Source of the DNA: Bradyrhizobium yuanmingense
Lineage (GTDB): Bacteria > Pseudomonadota > Alphaproteobacteria > Rhizobiales > Xanthobacteraceae
Length of the DNA stretch: 64,000 nt
Assembly: GCF_900094575.1 (NCBI RefSeq)
Contig: NZ_FMAE01000002.1
Location: 682,001-746,000, forward strand
Direction: 5' to 3'
Positions 59,619 through 64,000 of the stretch are shown here, piece by piece. The notes below the pieces were generated by a model, which had not been told where the DNA came from, ran no database searches, and saw only the letters and a list, made by a program, of their open reading frames with translations. Position numbers and translations under genes: made by a program. Every line of letters begins with the position of its first letter. The first letter of the stretch is position 1.

Positions 59619-60881
59619 CTACACCACCTTGCTCGACCCCTGCGTGATCAACCGCGCTGCGCGCTGGTCTCGCGCGTAGATCCACAGCCAGCTCAGCGCG
59701 ACGCTGAGGCGGTGGCGCAGGCCGATCAGGAAGTAGATGTGGGCGATGCCCCAGATCCACCACGCGATGGTGCCGCGCAGCTTGATCTTGCCGAAATCGA
59801 TGATTGCGAGCCGCTTGCCGATCTGCGCGAGGTTACCGGAATGCTTATAGCGGAACGGACCCGCTGCAGCGCCGCGCAGGCGCGCTTTGATGGTCTCCGC
59901 GACGTGACGGCCCTGCTGCTTGGCGGCCGGCGCGATGCCGGGCACCGGCTTGCCATCCCAGGCGTTGATGCTGACGGTATCCCCGATCGCGAAGATCTCG
60001 GGATGGCCTGATATGGTGAGGTCGGCCTCGACCAGCACGCGCCCGGCGCGATCGTGCACTGCGCCGAGCCATTCGGCAGCGGGCGAGGCGCGCACGCCGG
60101 CGGCCCAGATCCGTGTCTTGGCCTCGAGCAGTTTGCCGCCGAACACGACGCCCTCGCGATTGATCTCGGTGACGGCCTGCCCGAGCACGACCTCGACGCC
60201 GATCTTTTCCAGCGAGGCCTGCGCATAGGCTGATAGCTCGTCGGGAAAGCCGGCGAGCACGCGCTGGCCGGCCTCGATCAGCACGACGCGGGCCTTGTGC
60301 GTGTCGATGTTGCGGAAATCGGCGGGCAGGGTGTGATGCGCCATCTCGGCGATGGTGCCGGCGAGCTCGACGCCGGTCGGGCCGGCGCCGACGATCACGA
60401 AGGTCAGCCGTGCCGCGCGCCGCTTTGGATCGATCTCGCGCTCGGCGCGCTCGAACGCCACCAGGATGTGCCGGCGCAAGGTGGTCGCGTCCTCCAGCGT
60501 CTTCAGGCCGGGCGCGAACTGCTCCCATTCATCGTGGCCGAAATAGGCGTGCCGCGCGCCCGTGGCCAGCACCAGCGTGTCGTAGGGCACCTCGCTGCCG
60601 TCGTCGATCAGCACGCAGCGTCGTTCGGCATCGACGCCGCTCACGGTGGCGAACAGCGTCGTCACCTCGCGCCGGTCGCGCATGAGATGACGGATCGGCC
60701 AGGCGATCTCGCTGGTTGCGAGCGAGGCGGTCGCGACCTGGTAAAGCAGGGGCTGGAACAGATGATGATTGCGGCGGTCGATCAGCGTGATCTCGACGGG
60801 AGCGCCCGCAAGCCGGTAAGTCGCCTCCAGCCCGCCGAAGCCGGCGCCGACGATGACGACGCGATGGGGATTTGCGGCCAT
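59619..60881 (-). CDS. ndh: Type II NADH dehydrogenase (NDH-2)
   Basis: 420-residue FAD protein that passes electrons from NADH to quinone without pumping protons. FAD-binding VVIVGAGFGGLEATYRL at the N-terminus; NADH-binding LTFVIVGAGPTGVELAGTIA in the middle; VFAIGDT-like FAIGDTVSINAWDG; and the C-terminal membrane-anchoring region GTIAWWIWGIAHIYFLIGLR. Length and layout fit alphaproteobacterial NDH-2. Stands alone between two binding-protein genes. Confidence 0.93.
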   Translation of the reverse strand: MAANPHRVVIVGAGFGGLEATYRLAGAPVEITLIDRRNHHLFQPLLYQVATASLATSEIAWPIRHLMRDRREVTTLFATVSGVDAERRCVLIDDGSEVPYDTLVLATGARHAYFGHDEWEQFAPGLKTLEDATTLRRHILVAFERAEREIDPKRRAARLTFVIVGAGPTGVELAGTIAEMAHHTLPADFRNIDTHKARVVLIEAGQRVLAGFPDELSAYAQASLEKIGVEVVLGQAVTEINREGVVFGGKLLEAKTRIWAAGVRASPAAEWLGAVHDRAGRVLVEADLTISGHPEIFAIGDTVSINAWDGKPVPGIAPAAKQQGRHVAETIKARLRGAAAGPFRYKHSGNLAQIGKRLAIIDFGKIKLRGTIAWWIWGIAHIYFLIGLRHRLSVALSWLWIYARDQRAARLITQGSSKVV

Positions 60882-61202
60882 GATTTAACCCTCGATCTCG
60901 CTGCTGCTCGCCTTCATTTAAGTGCGGATTGGGCGCCGCGGTCCAATAGAGGTCATCAATCGTCGCATAGGCCTGATGTATCGATCCGGCGCGAAAAAGC
61001 GCCGCAGCCTCCCGGACCGGCCCTGGGCCGGCCTCGGCCGAAGTGAGTAGAATTATAATTCTTGCCATCTCAGATCGGGGCGAAATATGGTGCAGGGCGG
61101 GCGCTGAGCCATTGGCGGCGCGACATATTTTGCGTTCAATAGAGACAGGCCTGGAGCGGCGATCACCCTGCTTCCAGGACCGATAATTAAGGAGGGAGTG
61201 TT
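60882..61202. other. Intergenic region between ndh and a binding-protein gene
   Basis: No CDS supported. Contains a 14-bp perfect palindrome AGAATTATAATTCT (61049-61062) and a GC hairpin near 61020-61035. AAGGAGGGAG ends just before the ATG at 61203, an unusually strong ribosome-binding site, consistent with an abundant periplasmic binding protein. Confidence 0.55.
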
Positions 61203-62375
61203 ATGAGGACGGCATTCTGGCTGGCGGGCGCAGCGGCGCTGGTGCTGGCAAATCAGGCATTCGCCGGAGACACCATCAAGATCGGCTTCGTCTCGACCTT
61301 CAGCGGCCCGACCGCCGTGATCGGCAACGACATGCGCAATTCCTTCGAGCTCGCGCTCGATCATCTCGGCCGCAAGATGGGCGGCAAGCCGGTCGAGGTG
61401 ATCTACGAGGACGACGGGCAGAAGCCCGACGTCGGCAAGCAGAAGACCGAGAAGCTGGTGCAGTCCGACAAGGTCGACTTCATCGTCGGCTATATCTGGT
61501 CGAACGTGCTGCTCGCCTCGCTCAAGACCGCGGTCGATTCGAAGACCTTCCTGATCTCGGCCAATGCCGGTCCGTCGCAGCTCGCGGGCGAGCTGTGCTC
61601 GCCTTACGTGTTCTCGACCTCCTGGCAGAACGACCAGACCCCGCAGGCGGTCGGCACCTATATGAACCAGAAGGGTGTCAAGTCGGTGTTCCTGATCGGC
61701 CCGAACTATGCCGCCGGCAAGGACATGCTGGCCGGCGTCAAGAGCACCTTCAAGGGTCAGGTCGTGGGTGAGGAATATACGGTGTGGCCGAGCCAGCTCG
61801 ACTTCTCCGCCGAGCTCTCCAAGGCGCGTGCCTCCGGCGCCGAGTCGATCTTCGTGTTCTACCCGGGTGCTGCTGGCGTGCAATTCCTGAACCAATATGC
61901 ACAGGCCGGGCTGAAGAGCACGATGCCGCTCTACACCGCCTTCACCATCGACGAGCTCTCGCTGCCGCTCCAGAAGGAGAATGCGCTCGGGGTGCCCGGT
62001 GCGCAGCAATGGGTCAACGACCTCCCCAACGAGCAGAACAAGCGCTTCGTCGCCGACTACCGCAAGAAGTACCCCGGCCTGCGCCCGACCTTCTACGGCG
62101 CGCAGTCCTATGACGCCGCGAACCTGATCAACAGCGCCGTCGTCGCCGTGAAGGGAGACACCTCCAAGAAGGACGAGATGAAGGCCGAGATGGAGAAGGC
62201 CAACTTCAAGTCGGTGCGCGGCGCGTTCAAGTTCGGCAACAACCACATCCCGATCCAGAACTTCTATCTGCAGGACGTGGTCAAGGATTCCGAAGGCCAG
62301 CTCGCCTTGAAGACCGTCGCCACCATCGTCGAGAACGATCAGGATCGCTTCCACGAGAAGTGCAAGATGAAGTGA
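61203..62375 (+). CDS. ABC transporter binding protein, branched-chain/aromatic type
   Basis: 390 residues: signal peptide MRTAFWLAGAAALVLANQAF (cleaved after FAG or nearby), then IKIGFVSTFSGPTAVIGNDM, GGKPVEVIYEDDGQKPDVGK and FYGAQSYDAANLINSAV, the Liv-type periplasmic-binding fold. Similar in kind to the protein at 58184 but clearly divergent. Located next to a QuiC-type dehydratase and the aromatic genes; no permease genes are visible. Confidence 0.9.
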   Translation: MRTAFWLAGAAALVLANQAFAGDTIKIGFVSTFSGPTAVIGNDMRNSFELALDHLGRKMGGKPVEVIYEDDGQKPDVGKQKTEKLVQSDKVDFIVGYIWSNVLLASLKTAVDSKTFLISANAGPSQLAGELCSPYVFSTSWQNDQTPQAVGTYMNQKGVKSVFLIGPNYAAGKDMLAGVKSTFKGQVVGEEYTVWPSQLDFSAELSKARASGAESIFVFYPGAAGVQFLNQYAQAGLKSTMPLYTAFTIDELSLPLQKENALGVPGAQQWVNDLPNEQNKRFVADYRKKYPGLRPTFYGAQSYDAANLINSAVVAVKGDTSKKDEMKAEMEKANFKSVRGAFKFGNNHIPIQNFYLQDVVKDSEGQLALKTVATIVENDQDRFHEKCKMK

Positions 62376-62390
62376 GCCACAAGCGACGTA

Positions 62391-62536
62391 GCCCCTTCTC
62401 CCCTTGTGGGAGAAGGTGGCGCGAAGCGCCGGATGAGGGGTTCTCTCCCCTTGCAAGATTGTCCGTGAGGAGAGAGACCCCTCACCCGTTCCGCCGCTTT
62501 GCGGCGAGCCACCCTCTCCCGCAAGGGGAGAGGGGA
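62391..62536. repeat. Palindromic repeat, CCCTCTCCCCTTGTGGGAGA family
   Basis: Left arm CCCCTTCTCCCCTTGTGGGA, right arm CTCTCCCGCAAGGGGAGAGG, with ACCCCTCACCC in the middle. Same family as 59421-59610, and likewise between convergent genes. Confidence 0.85.
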
Positions 62537-62547
62537 AGCAGAATTGC

Positions 62548-64000
62548 CTACACCCTCGGCATGCTTGCCGGGCGCACCTCGCGCGCTTGCGCTGCGAGCC
62601 TGATGCCGGCGTTGGCCGCGCCAAAACCCTGATAGTTCCTGCGCTCGACGATCTCGAAGAAGAAGCGCTCGTCGAAGATGTGGGTGTAGACCTGGAAGAA
62701 CTCGCCGTCGCCTTCGCGGTCGTAGAGGATGTGGTTGGCGCGCAGCTGCGCCATCAGTTCGGGCGAAAGATCGTATTTGGCTTCGATGTCGTCGTAGTAA
62801 TTGTCGGGGATGTCCAGGAAGCCCGCGCCGCGCTGGCGCATCGCGGCGACGGTCGCAAAAATATCCTGACACGCGAAGGCGACATGCTGCACGCCCGAGC
62901 CGAAGAACTCGGAGATGAAGCGCGCCGGCAGGGTGCGGTTGGCAGAGGAGCCGTTGAGCACGAAGCGCAGGCTCTGGTCGGCGTTGATGACGGCCTGGCT
63001 CTGCACGAGGCCTCTGGGGTCGGCGATCTCCATCTGCGGCAGGCGTTTCAGATCGAGAATGCCGGTGTAGAACAGCAGCCAGGTCAGCATCTCGTCATAG
63101 GGCATCGACTGCGCGATGTGGTCGACGGCGACCAGCGCATCGGCGCTGGCGTCGCTTGCGACAGGCTCGAAATCGGTGTCCCAGTTCTTGCCGGCCTGGT
63201 CGAGAAAATAGAGCAGGCTGCCGCCGACGCCATGGATCGCGGGAATCTCGAGTTCACCCGGTCCGACCGGCTGGTAGAAGGTGCGCGCTTTCAGCGTCTC
63301 GGCACGCTGCATGGCGCGGTCGGCGTCGTCGACGTCGAGCGCGATGGCGCAGACGCCGGGCCCGTGGGTGACATAGTGCGAATGCGCAAAGCCGTCGGTC
63401 TCGCAATTGATGACGAGCTCGACCTTGCCCTGCGACCAGCGCTCCACCGCCTTGCTGCGGTGCTGGCCGCTCTTGCGGAAGCCGAGCTGTGAGAACAGGC
63501 GGCCAAGCTCGCCGGCCTTGCTCTCGTTCACGGCAAATTCGATGAAGCCGGTGCCGCGGCTCTTCGCCTTCGGGGCCAGCGCCTTGCCGGCGAAATTCGG
63601 CCAGTCCGGTGCGAGCTGGTCCTCCAGCAGAATCAGCGAGCGCAGGCCATCGACGGCGGTCTGTGCGGCCGAGCCGGCGCGGAACTGGTCGTTGAAGATT
63701 TCCAGCGACAGCGGTCCGGCATAGCCGGTCGCTGCGATCGCCGCCATGAACGCGCCGACCGGCAGGTCGCCCTGGCCGGGGAAAGAGCGGAAGTGCCGGC
63801 TCAATGACAGGATGTCGAGCTCGAGCCTTGGCGCGTCGGAGAGCTGCACCAGAAAGATCTTGTCGCCGGGGATCGAGGCCATGGCGCGGGTCGGAAAGCC
63901 AGGTGCCAGCGCATGGAAGCTGTCGAGGATGACGCCAATCGCGGGATGATCGGCGCGGCGCACGATCTCCCAGGCGTCGCGGTAATCGTTGACGTGGCGG
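62548..64000 (-). CDS. quiC: QuiC-type 3-dehydroshikimate dehydratase / HPPD-like fusion, 3' part
   Basis: The frame is open to the right edge, so the N-terminus is outside the window; about 484 residues are visible. The first part (HVNDYRDAWEIV onwards, with GVILDSFHALAP and PLSLEIFND) is the end of a sugar-isomerase/epimerase TIM barrel, the 3-dehydroshikimate dehydratase domain that makes protocatechuate. The rest is a two-unit VOC domain of 4-hydroxyphenylpyruvate dioxygenase type, with GSGVQHVAFACQDI carrying a metal-ligand His and FFEIVERRNYQGFG near the end. This order matches QuiC1. Feeds the beta-ketoadipate pathway. Confidence 0.88.
   Translation of the reverse strand, partial: RHVNDYRDAWEIVRRADHPAIGVILDSFHALAPGFPTRAMASIPGDKIFLVQLSDAPRLELDILSLSRHFRSFPGQGDLPVGAFMAAIAATGYAGPLSLEIFNDQFRAGSAAQTAVDGLRSLILLEDQLAPDWPNFAGKALAPKAKSRGTGFIEFAVNESKAGELGRLFSQLGFRKSGQHRSKAVERWSQGKVELVINCETDGFAHSHYVTHGPGVCAIALDVDDADRAMQRAETLKARTFYQPVGPGELEIPAIHGVGGSLLYFLDQAGKNWDTDFEPVASDASADALVAVDHIAQSMPYDEMLTWLLFYTGILDLKRLPQMEIADPRGLVQSQAVINADQSLRFVLNGSSANRTLPARFISEFFGSGVQHVAFACQDIFATVAAMRQRGAGFLDIPDNYYDDIEAKYDLSPELMAQLRANHILYDREGDGEFFQVYTHIFDERFFFEIVERRNYQGFGAANAGIRLAAQAREVRPASMPRV

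Noticed and set aside
1-64000. CRISPR array, transposase, integrase or phage genes
   Set aside because: No regularly spaced direct repeats and no transposase or integrase motifs were seen; the acquired island at 1334-4140 has no visible recombinase.

Overview
ORGANISM. The window is GC-rich alphaproteobacterial DNA, most likely Bradyrhizobium or a close relative (Rhodopseudomonas/Nitrobacteraceae). Supporting points are a RegS/RegR redox pair, a cyoABCD quinol oxidase, a CYP199A-type P450 with its palustrisredoxin-like ferredoxin, an alphaproteobacterial CarD with a Lys/Ala-rich tail, a SUV3-type helicase, and several families of dispersed palindromic repeats typical of that lineage. No rRNA, tRNA or CRISPR array was recognised. 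LAYOUT. 1-1534: the 5' part of an ftsZ (probably a second copy), a small helix-turn-helix/coiled-coil protein, and the decayed start of a DUF2235 hydrolase gene. 1709-4140: a lower-GC island with a Vsr mismatch endonuclease, a Dcm-like cytosine-5 methyltransferase and a convergent, overlapping DUF262 protein; this is the clearest horizontally acquired and defence-like segment. 4363-12134: housekeeping genes (rpmB, DUF3108 exported protein, SUV3-like helicase, S4 RNA-binding protein with an apparent ACG start, fdxA, carD). 12167-14785: adenylate cyclase, HxlR regulator and divergent glutathione S-transferase. 14971-21907: one minus-strand run cyoA-cyoB-cyoC-cyoD-SURF1-regS-regR with overlapping or abutting junctions, preceded by a perfect operator-like palindrome. 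22089-33008: MFS transporter, VOC protein, carboxymuconolactone-decarboxylase-family protein, a pair of acyl-CoA dehydrogenases, an amino-acid binding protein, an L,D-transpeptidase, a CcdA/thioredoxin pair and an ECF sigma factor. 33416-39003: a four-gene signalling operon (TRAP-type binding protein, HAMP sensor kinase, REC-DUF3369-kinase, OmpR-type regulator) with no transporter membrane genes. 39294-41824: UgpB-like binding protein and an atypical APH-fold kinase. 42440-53022: a nitrogen-scavenging locus consisting of a peptide/opine-type ABC transporter (binding protein, two permeases, fused double ATPase), AtzG-like, AtzE-like and AtzH-like proteins, a GntR regulator, and a convergent AtzF-like allophanate hydrolase. 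Sequences matching the sigma-54 -24/-12 consensus precede both the transporter operon and the allophanate hydrolase. 53153-64000: aromatic/lignin-monomer catabolism (MarR plus feruloyl-CoA-synthetase-like ligase, MarR plus CYP199-type P450 plus [2Fe-2S] ferredoxin, two Liv-type binding proteins, type II NADH dehydrogenase, and the C-terminal part of a QuiC-type 3-dehydroshikimate dehydratase). HOW IT FITS TOGETHER. Three functional themes stand out. Redox-controlled respiration is represented by the quinol oxidase, its SURF1 factor and the RegSR sensor in one transcription unit. Nitrogen-limited ureide use is represented by import, stepwise amide hydrolysis to allophanate and then ammonia and CO2, under probable RpoN control. 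Aromatic acid uptake and activation is represented at the right end. Repeats occupy most of the longer intergenic gaps, and one repeat copy has been absorbed in frame into the ABC ATPase gene.
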